From contig CANGPA010000007.1 of NCBI GenBank assembly GCA_947455645.1, positions 1 through 55,838 of the forward strand: DNA of 55,838 bases. The letters are read 5' to 3'. The position numbers and the translations under genes are program-made. Positions 1 through 9,300 of this stretch are shown here, one piece after another. Under the pieces are notes generated by a model that saw only the letters and a list, made by a program, of their open reading frames with translations, made no database searches and was not told the origin of the DNA. The stretch's first letter is position 1; each line of letters starts with the position of its first letter. The stretch is from Hyphomicrobiales bacterium. Lineage in GTDB: Bacteria > Pseudomonadota > Alphaproteobacteria > Rhizobiales > Beijerinckiaceae.

Positions 1-1098
1 ACAGAAGAAAAGCTCGCGCGGCTTGATCAATTCATGGATGAAACACAGCGGCAGCTTTCTGATTTGCAAAGCAAAAGCCGTAGACCCGCATTAGAAGGCA
101 CGACGAATGCCTTCGATAGTGCTGGAGATGCGCATCGCAAGGCGTTTGATTCCTATCTGCGCTCAGGTGAATCAAGCGGATTAAAAGCGCTTGAATCAAA
201 AGCGCTCTCATCGGGGTCCGGTCCTGATGGCGGCTATCTTGTGCCGCCTCCGCAAGAGCGCGAGATTTTGCGCCGTATGTCGATGGTGTCGCCGATCCGT
301 TCTATTGCGAGTGTGCAATCAATATCGACTGCGCTCTTCAAGAAAGCCTATTCAACCACGGGGCCACAAGCGGGATGGGTGAGCGAGACAACAGCCCGTG
401 TGCAGACCAATTCGCAGCAGATTGCCGAACTCTCATTTCCGGCGATGGAGCTTTATGCGATGCCATCGGCCACACAAACCATTCTCGATGACGCGGCAGT
501 GAATGTGGAAGACTGGATAGCGAGTGAAGTGGAGACGGTGTTTGCCGAGCAGGAAGGCGCGGCCTTTGTGAATGGCGATGGTGTGACAAAGCCATTGGGT
601 TTCACAACACCGGCGAAAGTGGCGCAAGCCTCTTGGGTTTGGGGCAAGCTCGGTTATGTGATTAGCGGTGCGGCAGGTGCTTTTGCTGCAGCGGCACCTT
701 CAGATGCTCTGTTTGATCTCATCTACGCCTTGAAAGCAGGCTATCGGCAGAATGCCAGTTTTGTAATGAACCGCAAAACGCAAGCTGCTGTGCGCAAGCT
801 GAAAATGACAACAGGTGAATATCTCTGGCAGCCGCCGCTTGCCGTGAATGGGCGTGCAACGCTTATGAATTTTCCGCTTGTGGAAGCTGAAGACATGCCT
901 GATATCGCCGCCGATGCAACGGCGATTGCCTTTGGAGATTTCGCACGGGGCTATCTGATTGTTGACCGGATGGGTGTACGCGTGTTGCGCGATCCCTATT
1001 CCGCTAAACCCTATGTATTGTTCTATACGACCAAACGCGTGGGCGGCGGCATTCAAGATTTTGATGCGATCAAATTTTTGAAATTCGGAACCGCGTAA
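1..1098 (+). CDS. GTA/phage major capsid protein, HK97 fold (5' end outside window)
   Basis: Main shell protein of the GTA or phage head. The reading frame is open from base 1, before the first ATG at 34, so the N-terminus (the scaffold-like delta domain cleaved by the prohead protease in this family) is cut by the window edge; 365 residues are visible. A linker rich in Ser, Gly and Lys is followed by GGYLVPP, the usual start of the mature HK97-fold capsid protein. The C-terminal part has the typical strand-rich end (GYLIVDRMGVRVLRDPY, then a KRVGGG loop). It corresponds to g5 of the R. capsulatus GTA, and the downstream gene order supports this. The next gene on the same strand, the connector, is delayed by an antisense protease gene. 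Confidence 0.93.
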   Translation, partial: TEEKLARLDQFMDETQRQLSDLQSKSRRPALEGTTNAFDSAGDAHRKAFDSYLRSGESSGLKALESKALSSGSGPDGGYLVPPPQEREILRRMSMVSPIRSIASVQSISTALFKKAYSTTGPQAGWVSETTARVQTNSQQIAELSFPAMELYAMPSATQTILDDAAVNVEDWIASEVETVFAEQEGAAFVNGDGVTKPLGFTTPAKVAQASWVWGKLGYVISGAAGAFAAAAPSDALFDLIYALKAGYRQNASFVMNRKTQAAVRKLKMTTGEYLWQPPLAVNGRATLMNFPLVEAEDMPDIAADATAIAFGDFARGYLIVDRMGVRVLRDPYSAKPYVLFYTTKRVGGGIQDFDAIKFLKFGTA

Positions 1099-1115
1099 TC
1101 TTTGCCGAAGAATGA

Positions 1116-1913
1116 CTAAGGTGCAAAGCCTGCGGTCTTGTTGATCCAATCCCGATGCGGCGCAATCAGAGTGCCTTGCGTATAGGTGCCGCATTCGGAT
1201 TTGCCTTCGCCCGTTGTCCAAGCGACCACGGCGATGACGGCTCCTGCTGCAATCAGCGGGCCGCCTGAATCGCCGTGACAACCGCCAGCGCCGGAGGCGG
1301 AAGGATCGGCGAGCCACAACACGGCTTTGCTCGGACCATAAGGTTCAATGACACTGAGCGTTGCGGTTAGAAATTTACCCAAGGCTTTGGGCTTTTTCTC
1401 TTCCGATAAGCCATAGCCGCCCACAGTGACAGGTTCGCCGGGGGGAAGTGTTTCGGCGTCTGATAAAGAAATGGGCGTGAATGAATCAGGGAGCGAATCT
1501 TTCAAGCTGACGATGGCGAGATCCACCGAACGTGTGCGCTTCACGATTGCCTTTGCATCATAACCGGGATGAATTTTGACCGATAACGGCTCGACCAGAA
1601 CCGGTGTGTTATCCGGCGCACGCCAATGCACACGCCATGCTGTGGCGCTGGCAATACAATGCGCGGCCGTCAGAACAATGGTTGGCGAGAGCACAATGCC
1701 GGAACAAACATTGCCGCGATTGTCGAGCACCATCACGGCGTGACGTTCGAGCGTTGGATCGGGCGATCCCTTGATGACCGCATAAGCGGGCATAGCGCCG
1801 CTGAAGGCACCCAATACGACTGTAAAAATGAATTTTGCGATGTGCGCCCGGGCTAGGCGGACATCGACGCAAACAAACCGCATAGCACACAAATCATACA
1901 AGAAGCTTTTCAT
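1116..1913 (-). CDS. secreted trypsin-like serine protease (S1 family)
   Basis: Predicted exported serine endopeptidase of 265 residues. A hydrophobic stretch near residues 27-45 ending in AYA looks like a signal peptide with a long N-region; a start at the Met at residue 11 (1883) is possible. The chymotrypsin triad is complete: His85 in TAAHC, Asp131 in SVDLAIV and Ser216 in GDSGGP. Cys70 and Cys86 sit where the usual trypsin disulfide around the His lies. It is on the minus strand between the capsid gene and the head-tail connector, convergent with the first and divergent from the second, so it is not part of the structural operon. No known GTA role; it is probably an inserted cargo ('moron') gene. 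Its substrate is unknown. Confidence 0.9.
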   Translation of the reverse strand: MKSFLYDLCAMRFVCVDVRLARAHIAKFIFTVVLGAFSGAMPAYAVIKGSPDPTLERHAVMVLDNRGNVCSGIVLSPTIVLTAAHCIASATAWRVHWRAPDNTPVLVEPLSVKIHPGYDAKAIVKRTRSVDLAIVSLKDSLPDSFTPISLSDAETLPPGEPVTVGGYGLSEEKKPKALGKFLTATLSVIEPYGPSKAVLWLADPSASGAGGCHGDSGGPLIAAGAVIAVVAWTTGEGKSECGTYTQGTLIAPHRDWINKTAGFAP

Positions 1914-1930
1914 GAGGCTGTGATTTAGCA

Positions 1931-1948
1931 GTCGAATGATTATTCGAC
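1931..1948. promoter_or_regulatory. perfect 18-bp inverted repeat between divergent genes
   Basis: GTCGAAT, four bases, then ATTCGAC. It is a perfect 7-4-7 dyad in the 50-bp space between the start of the antisense protease gene (1913) and the connector gene (1964). The position fits an operator controlling one or both. The binding protein is unknown. Confidence 0.45.
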
Positions 1949-1963
1949 CAGAAGGAATTTTTC

Positions 1964-2542
1964 ATGATCCCAAGCGATTTGATCTCACCGCCTCTGGTTG
2001 AACCATTGGCGCTTTCGGACGTCAAAACCTGGCTGCGGATTGATGATACGGTGGATGATGTGCTGATTGCGGGGTTGATCACCTCGGCGCGTCTGGCGGT
2101 TGAAGTGTCAACCGGTCTTCTGCTCATCACGCAGAATTGGCGGTGTTATCTTGATCAATGGCCCACGAATGGGCGGCTTGTTTTGCCCTATCGACCAATC
2201 CAATCTTTAACGGCGGTGGCGATGCGCGATGGGAGTGGAGCGTTGAAAGCGGTGGCACTTGATCCGTTTCGGATTGAACCGGGGCGCGAGCCAAGTGCCT
2301 TGTTGATTGCGGGTGCGTTGCCCATGCCTTCCGGTTTGCGCAACAGTATTTTGATCGATGTTTCTTTTGGATTTGGCGCGGATGGAACCTCTGTGCCTGC
2401 GCCACTTCTCGTTGCGATGCGCCAGATGATCACGTTCTGGTATGAAAATCGTGGTGATGACGGCGCGCAAGGTTCAAATGCCTGGCCATCAACCATCAGC
2501 GCGCTGTTGCATCCCTATCATCGTGTGAGGATCGGCGCATGA
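1964..2542 (+). CDS. GTA head-tail connector protein (gp6-like)
   Basis: Adaptor that joins the portal to the tail in HK97-like heads and RcGTA (g6 position); 192 residues. The N-terminus (LIPPLVEPLALSDVKTWLRID-type, then LIAGLITSARLAVEVSTG) is typical of the phage connector family, where LxEVKxxLRID leads into a helical bundle. A ribosome binding site GAAGGAA lies just before the ATG. It overlaps the next gene by four bases (ATGA), showing translational coupling in the head-tail operon. The family assignment rests on recognisable sequence and gene order. Confidence 0.88.
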   Translation: MIPSDLISPPLVEPLALSDVKTWLRIDDTVDDVLIAGLITSARLAVEVSTGLLLITQNWRCYLDQWPTNGRLVLPYRPIQSLTAVAMRDGSGALKAVALDPFRIEPGREPSALLIAGALPMPSGLRNSILIDVSFGFGADGTSVPAPLLVAMRQMITFWYENRGDDGAQGSNAWPSTISALLHPYHRVRIGA

Positions 2543-2868
2543 CCCGCTTGAATGTGAGTGCGTTTCGGGATCGTCTGATCATTGAAGTGCGGCAAGAAAA
2601 GCCCGACGGCGCGGGGGGCGTTAAACGCGGTTGGACGCCAAGCGCAACGATTTGGGCAGCGGTTGAAACGCTTGATGCCGAGCAACGCTTTGAAGCCGGA
2701 CAAATTGGCCAACGCCTCACCCATCGTGTGACGCTGCGCTATCGCGATGATCTTGATACAACGCAACGCTTTCGGCGCGCGGGTGATGTGCTTGCCATTC
2801 GCGGTGTGCGGGATCCGGACGGGCAGAAACGCCGTTTGATCTGCGCCTGTGAGGAGTTGCGGCCATGA
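2539..2868 (+). CDS. GTA head closure / head-tail adaptor protein
   Basis: Small head-completion protein of 109 residues in the SPP1 gp16/HK97 gp7-like adaptor family (RcGTA g7 position). It seals the DNA-filled head and gives the docking face for the tail. Recognisable pattern: an N-terminal strand segment (FRDRLIIEVRQ), a glycine-rich turn, W-AAVETL, then a beta-rich C-terminus with THRVTLRYRDDL and an RxxGDVLAIRGVRDPDGQKR stretch. Overlaps both neighbours by four bases. Confidence 0.87.
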   Translation: MTRLNVSAFRDRLIIEVRQEKPDGAGGVKRGWTPSATIWAAVETLDAEQRFEAGQIGQRLTHRVTLRYRDDLDTTQRFRRAGDVLAIRGVRDPDGQKRRLICACEELRP

Positions 2869-3275
2869 CCAACCCGATTTTTGCTTTGCGTGTTGCCTTG
2901 CGCGCGGTGCTGATTGCCGATGCGACGCTGATTACGCTTTTGGGCGGTGCGCGTCTTTATGATGCGGCACCGGCCGGTGAAACACCGCCTTATATCACAT
3001 TTGGTGAAGCAAAGATTGAAGACTGGTCTGCGCTGGGTGTGATCGGCCATGCTCATACGCTGAGCCTTGATGTGTGGTCGCGCGAGGGGGGCGATTCTGA
3101 AGCATTGGCCCTTGCTCAACGTTTGGTCGAAGTGGTGCAGGCATCGCCTCTCACGCTTGACGGGCATCGTATCATTTTGATCCGCGTGCGCGAGCAGGAT
3201 GTTGATTTGCCGACTGCGGATGGGCTGCGTCATGCGCGCGTGACGCTCGAAGCCTTTAGCGAAGTGCTGAGCTAA
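2865..3275 (+). CDS. GTA tail terminator protein (DUF3168)
   Basis: DUF3168-family protein of 136 residues, in the RcGTA g8 position. Such proteins cap the end of the tail tube and join it to the head. Typical features are an N-terminal helix (ALRVALRAVLIADATL), the segment GGARLYDAAPAGETPPYITFGE, and the conserved HTLSLDVWSREGG followed by a helix. It begins within the stop codon of the upstream gene and is followed by a 45-bp gap with an AAGGAG site before the tail tube gene. Confidence 0.9.
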   Translation: MTNPIFALRVALRAVLIADATLITLLGGARLYDAAPAGETPPYITFGEAKIEDWSALGVIGHAHTLSLDVWSREGGDSEALALAQRLVEVVQASPLTLDGHRIILIRVREQDVDLPTADGLRHARVTLEAFSEVLS

Positions 3276-3320
3276 AATTTATTCAAGATCGATATTCATT
3301 GCAGACCGAAGGAGAGTCTC

Positions 3321-3731
3321 ATGGCCGCACTCGCGGGCAAGGATGTGTTGCTTAAAATTGATGACGGTACGGGCGTGATGATCACCATTGGTGGATTGCG
3401 CACGCGGCAAATGACATTCAGCGCCGATGCGGTTGATGTGACGGATCAAGATTCGCCCGGACGCTGGCGCGAATTGCTCGGTGGTGCCGGTGCGCGCCAT
3501 GCGGCGATTTCGGGATCGGGTCTTTTTCGCGACGGGGCTTCGGATGAAGCGATGCGGCTTGGTTTTTTTGCCGGCAATGTTGTGACGCTCGCTTTCATTG
3601 TGCCGGGTTATGGGCAATTCAAAGGGCCATTTTGTCTGACCGCTTTGGCCTATAAGGCCGACCATGCCGGCGCCGCTTTGTTTGATCTGACGGCGGAGAG
3701 TGCCGGTGCGATTGTGTTTACGGCACTCTAA
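3321..3731 (+). CDS. GTA major tail (tube) protein, TP901-1 family
   Basis: Tail tube subunit of 136 residues in the RcGTA g9 position; hexameric rings of this protein stack into the non-contractile tail tube. The sequence starts MAALAGKDVLLKI and has the family's tract around TFSADAVDVTDQDSPGRWREL and the glycine-rich SGSGLFRDGASDE segment. AAGGAG is placed 8 bases before the ATG, stronger than other sites in the operon, which fits a protein needed in many copies. Confidence 0.92.
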   Translation: MAALAGKDVLLKIDDGTGVMITIGGLRTRQMTFSADAVDVTDQDSPGRWRELLGGAGARHAAISGSGLFRDGASDEAMRLGFFAGNVVTLAFIVPGYGQFKGPFCLTALAYKADHAGAALFDLTAESAGAIVFTAL

Positions 3732-3746
3732 TGTTGGGAGGTGGCA

Positions 3747-4109
3747 ATGGCCAATGCGCGACGCGGTGAGATAGATGCGATATTGGGGGGGCGCCGCGTG
3801 CGCCTGTGTTTGACCTTTGGCGCGCTGGCGACGCTGGAACAGCGTTTGGGTGTGGGTGATCTCTCGGCCCTTGGTGTGCGCTTTTCCGAAGCACGCCTGT
3901 CGGCGCGTGATCTTCTCGCGCTGATTACAGCGGGGCTTGAAGGCGCAGGCGACCCGATGCGTGAAGAAGACGTGCAAGCGCTCTCTTTGCAGGACAATTG
4001 GACGGCATTGGTTGATGCGGCCGCACGTTTGCTTGCGACCAGTTTTGGGCAGGCGGATTCCCAACAGGCCAATAACGAACAGGGTAGGGCGAACACGCCC
4101 CGCCCTTGA
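3747..4109 (+). CDS. GTA tail assembly chaperone-like protein (gp10 family)
   Basis: Protein of 120 residues matching the GTA gp10 type (ANARRGEIDAILGG, then LTFGALATLEQRLGV). In tailed phages this position holds tail assembly chaperones that coat the tape measure during tail building. I chose the ATG at 3747 over an in-frame GTG at 3741 because GGGAGG (3736-3741) is then 5 bases upstream. The last 20 residues are polar and low in complexity. The role is inferred from family and position. Confidence 0.85.
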   Translation: MANARRGEIDAILGGRRVRLCLTFGALATLEQRLGVGDLSALGVRFSEARLSARDLLALITAGLEGAGDPMREEDVQALSLQDNWTALVDAAARLLATSFGQADSQQANNEQGRANTPRP

Positions 4110-4141
4110 CAGCCGCAGGATCCAAGCCAGCAGGGCAAGGG

Positions 4142-4345
4142 ATGCTCGCCCCCCCGCGTCCTTTTCCCTGGGATGAAGCCATTGGCTTTGCGCTTGGCGT
4201 TCTGCGGCTGTCTTCTGATGCGTTTTGGCGCATGACTCCGCGTGAATTATCCGCCGTGTTGCGCAGGCGTGCCGCGCAGGATGGCCGCGTATCGGCGCCT
4301 GATCACGCAAGCCTTGCTGCTCTTATGATGATTTATCCGGATTGA
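4142..4345 (+). CDS. GTA tail assembly chaperone (DUF2376-like)
   Basis: Small protein of about 67 residues in the RcGTA g10.1 position. The core FPWDEAIGFALGVLRLSSDAFWRMTPREL matches the DUF2376/phage_TAC pattern of an FxW start, an L-P/S-xxFW step and a TPREL helix. A TTG start at 4106, overlapping the previous stop codon, would add 12 residues and allow coupling. I prefer the ATG at 4142 because family members begin close to the PFPW motif. The following gene should be a tape measure but is not (see findings). Confidence 0.8.
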   Translation: MLAPPRPFPWDEAIGFALGVLRLSSDAFWRMTPRELSAVLRRRAAQDGRVSAPDHASLAALMMIYPD

Positions 4346-4384
4346 TGATGTGTCGTTGGCTCACACTGGGGACGATGAAAAACC

Positions 4385-5023
4385 ATGCCGCCTGATTTTC
4401 ACGACGTGCTGTTTCCAATCTCGATTGCCATTCAAGGGAGTGGTGGACCCGAACGGAAGACCGATATTGTGGTGACGGGTTCGGGCCGCGAGGAACGCAT
4501 TGCACGCTGGGCGCATTCGCGACGGCGTTATGATGCAGGCTCCGGTGTGAAAACCTTTGCTGAATTGCAAAGCGTGCTCGCGTTCTTTGAGGAGCGGCGG
4601 GGACGCCTTTATGGGTTTCGCTGGCGTGACCGGCTGGATTTTTCCTCCGTACAAGCGGGTGTTCAAATCACACCGCTCGATCAGATGATCGGAAGAGGTG
4701 ATGGTGCGACGAAACAATTTCAACTGATCAAAGGCTACGGATCAAATTTTGCGCCCTATCAACGCGTGATCCGAAAGCCTGTGGCCGGGTCTGTGCGCCT
4801 TGCGCTTGATGGTGTGGAAGTTACCGATGCATCACGCTTTAGCGTGGATACTCACAGCGGCATTGTGACATTTGCCACAGCACCCGCCGCGGGTGTGGTG
4901 ATTAAAGCCGGCTATCAATTTGATGTGCCGGTGCGTTTTGATACCGACAGTTTGCAGATTGATTTTTCGGCCTTTGCGGCGGGCGAAATTCCCAAAATTC
5001 CTGTGGTTGAACTTCTCGGTTAA
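4385..5023 (+). CDS. GTA distal tail/hub protein (DUF2460)
   Basis: DUF2460 protein of 212 residues in the RcGTA g12 position; the family forms the distal tail ring between tube and baseplate. Clear family marks are the opening PPDFHDVLFPISIAIQGSGGPERKTDIV, the ERIARWAHSRRRYDAG segment and the C-terminal FDVPVRFDTDSLQ. It starts only 39 bases after the chaperone gene stops, with no room for a tape-measure gene. A GGGGAC tract lies about 10 bases before the ATG. Confidence 0.92.
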   Translation: MPPDFHDVLFPISIAIQGSGGPERKTDIVVTGSGREERIARWAHSRRRYDAGSGVKTFAELQSVLAFFEERRGRLYGFRWRDRLDFSSVQAGVQITPLDQMIGRGDGATKQFQLIKGYGSNFAPYQRVIRKPVAGSVRLALDGVEVTDASRFSVDTHSGIVTFATAPAAGVVIKAGYQFDVPVRFDTDSLQIDFSAFAAGEIPKIPVVELLG

Positions 5024-5036
5024 GCGAGGTGTTGTC

Positions 5037-5912
5037 ATGAAAAATATCCCCGCCGCATTGACCGGCGGCGCGATGACGCTTGCGCGTTGTTGGCGCATCC
5101 GCCGTGCTGATGGTGTCGTTTTGGGCTTTACCGATCACGATCAGGATTTGATCTATGACGGCGTGACCCATGCGGCGATTCCGGGCTTTGAAGCCTCAGC
5201 GATGGAGGCGGAATTGGGCTTTGCCATTGCGGGTGGCGAGGCATCGGGCGTGTTGGCCTCACCGGGGCTTATGGAAAGCGATATTGTCAATGGCCGCTAT
5301 GACGGCGCGCGGGTAGAAATCGATCTCGTTGACTGGACGGCGCTTGATCAGCGTGTGCGTCTTGAAGCGGGTGTGATTGGCGAAATTCGCCGCGCCGGTT
5401 CCGGCTTTGCGGCTGAAATTCGCAGCCTTGCCCATCGCCTTGATGAAGAGCGTGGGCGTTTGTTTCGTGCAAGTTGCGCGGCGGATTTGGGGGATGCGGC
5501 CTGTGGTATTTCGCTTGAGGTTTCGAAGTTTCGTTTTGACGGTGTTGTGAAAGAGACGGATGGTCGTCTTGTGATCGTGCTTGATGGTGCGTTCCGCACC
5601 GATGCGTTTAATGGCGGTACGGTTCAATTTACAAACGGCGCCAATCAGGGTGCGACTTTTGAAATTCGTCTGCAAACGGCACGCAATGCGGGTGCCGCAT
5701 TTACATTATGGCAACCAACCGGCGCCGTGATTGCGGTGGGCGATACGGTGACCTTGCGGGTGGGATGCGACAAGCGCTTGGCAACATGTCGTGATGTGTT
5801 TCAAAACACACTCAATTTTCGCGGCTTTCCGCATATGCCAGGAAATGATTTTGTGGTGGCTTCCGTGGCCGATGGCGAAGCCGGCATGGATGGCGGGAGT
5901 TTTTTCCGATGA
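5037..5912 (+). CDS. GTA baseplate hub protein (DUF2163)
   Basis: DUF2163/phage_BR0599-type protein of 291 residues in the RcGTA g13 position. The N-terminus has the family tract LARCWRIRRADG, then LGFTDHDQDL and a typical GGEASGVL segment. The C-terminal half has the conserved VTLRVGCDKRLATCRDVFxNxxNFRGFPHMPGND stretch with its Cys pair (GCDK, ATC), which in RcGTA belongs to an iron-sulfur cluster-binding hub. The ATG at 5037 is preceded by GCGAGG; longer in-frame starts run back into the DUF2460 gene and are unlikely. It overlaps the peptidase gene by four bases. Confidence 0.9.
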   Translation: MKNIPAALTGGAMTLARCWRIRRADGVVLGFTDHDQDLIYDGVTHAAIPGFEASAMEAELGFAIAGGEASGVLASPGLMESDIVNGRYDGARVEIDLVDWTALDQRVRLEAGVIGEIRRAGSGFAAEIRSLAHRLDEERGRLFRASCAADLGDAACGISLEVSKFRFDGVVKETDGRLVIVLDGAFRTDAFNGGTVQFTNGANQGATFEIRLQTARNAGAAFTLWQPTGAVIAVGDTVTLRVGCDKRLATCRDVFQNTLNFRGFPHMPGNDFVVASVADGEAGMDGGSFFR

Positions 5913-6361
5913 GGGCCCGGCTTTCGGTCGCGCTTGTTGCTGAAGCGCGTAGTTGGATTGGTACGCCTTATTGCCATGCGGCTTCGGTGAAAGCGGTGGG
6001 ATGCGATTGTCTGGGGCTTGTGCGCGGTGTGTGGCGCGCGGTGCTTGGCGCAGAGCCTGAAGTACCAACGCCTTATCGCGCGGGGTGGATTGACACGCCG
6101 GGCGAAGAGCGGTTGCGCGATGCGGCGCGGCGTCATCTCCTTGAACTGTCCCTCGATGAATTCGATGCCGGTGATGTGTTGTTGTTTCGGTGGCGTGATC
6201 ATTTGCCGGCCAAACATATTGGCATTGCGACATCAAAAACGCAGATGGTGCATGCGCATGAAGGCGCATGTGTTGCTGAAATTGCGCTTGCACCATGGCG
6301 ACGGCGCCTTGTGCATGCGTTTCGTTTTCCGATGCCCCAGAATGAGGATGAGGCCCGATGA
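5909..6361 (+). CDS. GTA tail-tip NlpC/P60 cell wall peptidase
   Basis: Peptidase of 150 residues in the RcGTA g14 position (NlpC/P60 fold, TIGR02219-like). It is thought to open the recipient's peptidoglycan during DNA entry. Cys34 in GCDCLGLVRGV is the nucleophile and His103 in KHIGIATS the base, both in typical contexts. It begins in the stop of the DUF2163 gene and overlaps the megatron gene by four bases. Full length for this compact phage subfamily. Confidence 0.92.
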   Translation: MRARLSVALVAEARSWIGTPYCHAASVKAVGCDCLGLVRGVWRAVLGAEPEVPTPYRAGWIDTPGEERLRDAARRHLLELSLDEFDAGDVLLFRWRDHLPAKHIGIATSKTQMVHAHEGACVAEIALAPWRRRLVHAFRFPMPQNEDEAR

Positions 6362-9300
6362 CAACGCTTATTTTGCAAGCGGCGGGCAGTGCGGTGGGCA
6401 GTCTCGTGGGCGGTCCCTTTGGCGCTGCGATTGGACGCAGCCTTGGCAGTGCTTTTGGTCATGCGATTGATCGCGCCTTGTTTTTTGGCGGCGGATCTTC
6501 GACCACGCGCGAAGGGCCGCGTCTTACAGAAATGGGCGGGCTCGCCTCAACCGAAGGCGTGTCCATTCCGCGGGTTTATGGCCGTGCGCGATTGGGGGGA
6601 ACATTAATTTGGGCCACGCGGTTTTTGGAACAGGTCGATGTGCAAGACAGCGGGGGTGGTAAAGGCGGTGGAGGTGGGAGCGGTAGCAGCACGCGCACCT
6701 ATTCTTACACGGCCAATCTTGCGATCGGCCTATGCGAAGGACCGATTGCCTATGTGCGGCGCATCTGGGCGAATGGGAAAGAACTCGATTGGTCGAGCCT
6801 CACGTTTCGTCTTTATCATGGCACTGAAACACAAGAGGCGGATCCGCTGATTGTTGCAAAAGAAGGCGCTGAAAATGCGCCGGCCTATCGCGGTTTGGCC
6901 TATCTGGTTTTCGAAGGTCTGCCGCTTGCTGATTTTGGCAATCGTGTGCCGCAATTTTCATTTGAAGTGGTTAGGCCTGTTGACGGTGTGCGGCAGCAGG
7001 TGCAGGCGATTAATCTCATTCCCGGCGCGGGTGAATTTGTTTATGATACGCAGAGCGTAACGACATCGGACTCTGCCGGGACAACGCTGCATCTCAACCG
7101 TCATCAATTGGCGGCGACGAGTGATGTTGTTGCGGCCCTTGATCAGCTTCAAGCCCTGTGTCCGGCCCTTAAAACGGTGCAGCTTGTTGTGTCATGGTTT
7201 GGCGATGATTTGCGTGCTGGGCGTTGCAGCATTGCGCCACGCGTTGATGCGCTGAGCAAATCGACCTTGGAAACGGAATGGCGTGTATCGGGCTTGCGCC
7301 GTGCGGATGCGCGGCTTGTGACCATGATTGATGGTGCAGCCGCTTATGGGGGCACGCCCTCGGATGCGAGCGTTTTGCGTGTTATCAAAGAGTTGAAAGC
7401 GCGCGGATTGAAAGTGACGCTTTACCCGTTTGTGATGATGGATATCGGGCCGGATTCCGCTTTGCCTGATCCGCATGCGCCCGGCAGTACGCAACCGCCT
7501 TTTCCTTGGCGGGGACGCATCACCTGTGATCCGGCGCCAGGATTGCCCGGATCACCGAATGGCACATCGCAAGCAGCTGTTCAGCTCTCAAAATTTTTCG
7601 GTCAAGCGACCCCGCAACATTTTGCACCGCAAGGCGAGACTGTAACCTATGCGGGCCCGATAGAATGGAGTTGGCGTCGTATGGTCTTGCATTATGCCAC
7701 GCTCGCAAAAGTGGCGGGTGGTGTAGACGGGTTCATCATTGGATCAGAATTGCGAGACCTGACACAGATTGAAAATGCGCCGGGACGGTTTCCGGCAATT
7801 GATGCGTTGGTGGCCCTCGCAGCGGATGTGAAAACAATTTTGGGTTCTTCAACCGCCGTGACCTATGCCGCCGACTGGACCGAATATGGCGCGCGGCATG
7901 TATCATCGGGTGCGGTACGTTTTCCGCTGGATGCCTTGTGGTCGTCTCCCGCAATCGATGCGATTGGCATTGATGCTTATTTTCCCCTGTCTGATTGGCG
8001 CGATGGGGATCAGCATGATGATTTTCTCTTGGCACGCTCCATCTATGATCAAAATTATCTCACGGAACGGCTGACAAGCGGCGAAGGTTTTGAGTGGTAT
8101 TATGCCACGGATGATGAGCGCGCCGATGGCACAAGGCGCCCCATCACCGATGGCGATTACGACAAAGCATGGATGTGGCGCGCAAAAGATATAAAGGCTT
8201 GGTGGTCCAACGCGCATTATGATCGTGTGAATGGACTTCAAGCCTCAACGCCAACGTCTTGGATTCCGCAAAGCAAACCGATCTGGTTGACGGAATTTGG
8301 ATGCCCTTCGGTTGATCGCGGCAGCAATGGCCCAAATGCTTTTCCCGATCCGAAATCATCGGAGAATGCTTTACCACCCTTCTCACGCGGGGGGCGCGAT
8401 GACGCGATTCAGACACGTGTTCTTGACGCCTATTATGCGCGGTTTGATCCTCAAAATTCTGCGTTTGTGGATGCGGATAATCCGCATTCCTCGCTCTATA
8501 ATGGCAGAATGATTGATCCCGCTAATATGGCGGTATGGGCTTTTGATGCGCGGCCATTTGCTGCCTTTCCAAATCTTAGCACAGTCTGGGCTGATGCTAA
8601 TAATTATGCCTATGGGCATTGGTTGAATGGCCGGTTTGAAGGCCTGCCGCTTGATCGTCTCGTCGCGGCGATCCTTGATGATTTTGGCATTCAGGCGGAT
8701 GAGATCGCGATTGACGGATTTCTGGATGGCTATGTCTTGAACGAACCGACCTCAGCGCGCGCGGCGCTTGAGCCCTTGGCTACGCTTTATCGGTTTGATT
8801 GTCTGGCAACGCAGTCTTTACGGTTTTTGTCGCTTGATCCGCGTTTCGCAACAGCAATCACTCAAGATGATGCTCTGCCCGATAAAAACGGTGCGTTGGT
8901 GACGTTAATACGCGCACAAGAAAGCGAATTGCCGCGTGAGATTCGCATTGGTTATTGCGATGGCGACCATGAATATCGTACTGCGGTTGCAGCCTCAAGA
9001 CGTCTTGCAGGGGCGTCACGTCGTGAAACAACGAGCGCACCGGCGGTGGTGACCACACTGGCGGAAGCCCAACGCATCGCCAATGCGATGCTTCATGATG
9101 TGTGGGCTGCGCGGGATCATGCCACGCTGTCTGTTAGACCGGGGCTCTTAGCGCTTGAGCCCGGAGACCTCATCACGCTCGATGATGTGGGCCATTCCGG
9201 TATGTGGCGCATTGAGCGCATCACTGATCGCGGTGTAGCACGAGACATTGAAGCGCATGCGCTTGCACTTGAAGCGCGCGATGCACCGGCACCTAAAATT

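Noticed and set aside
700-1317. Minus-strand ORF overlapping the capsid gene and protease 3' end
   Set aside because: Rich in Arg and His as expected of an antisense shadow; both overlapped genes have strong family motifs.
3279-4310. Long minus-strand ORF of 343 codons across the tail genes
   Set aside because: It covers the major tail protein and both chaperone genes, which are clear on the plus strand. It has basic, low-complexity shadow composition and no plausible start signal.
4375-4395. Tiny ORF (ATG, six codons, TGA) just before the DUF2460 gene, as a possible remnant of the tape measure or a leader peptide
   Set aside because: Too short to show homology and it overlaps the real start region; nothing supports translation.
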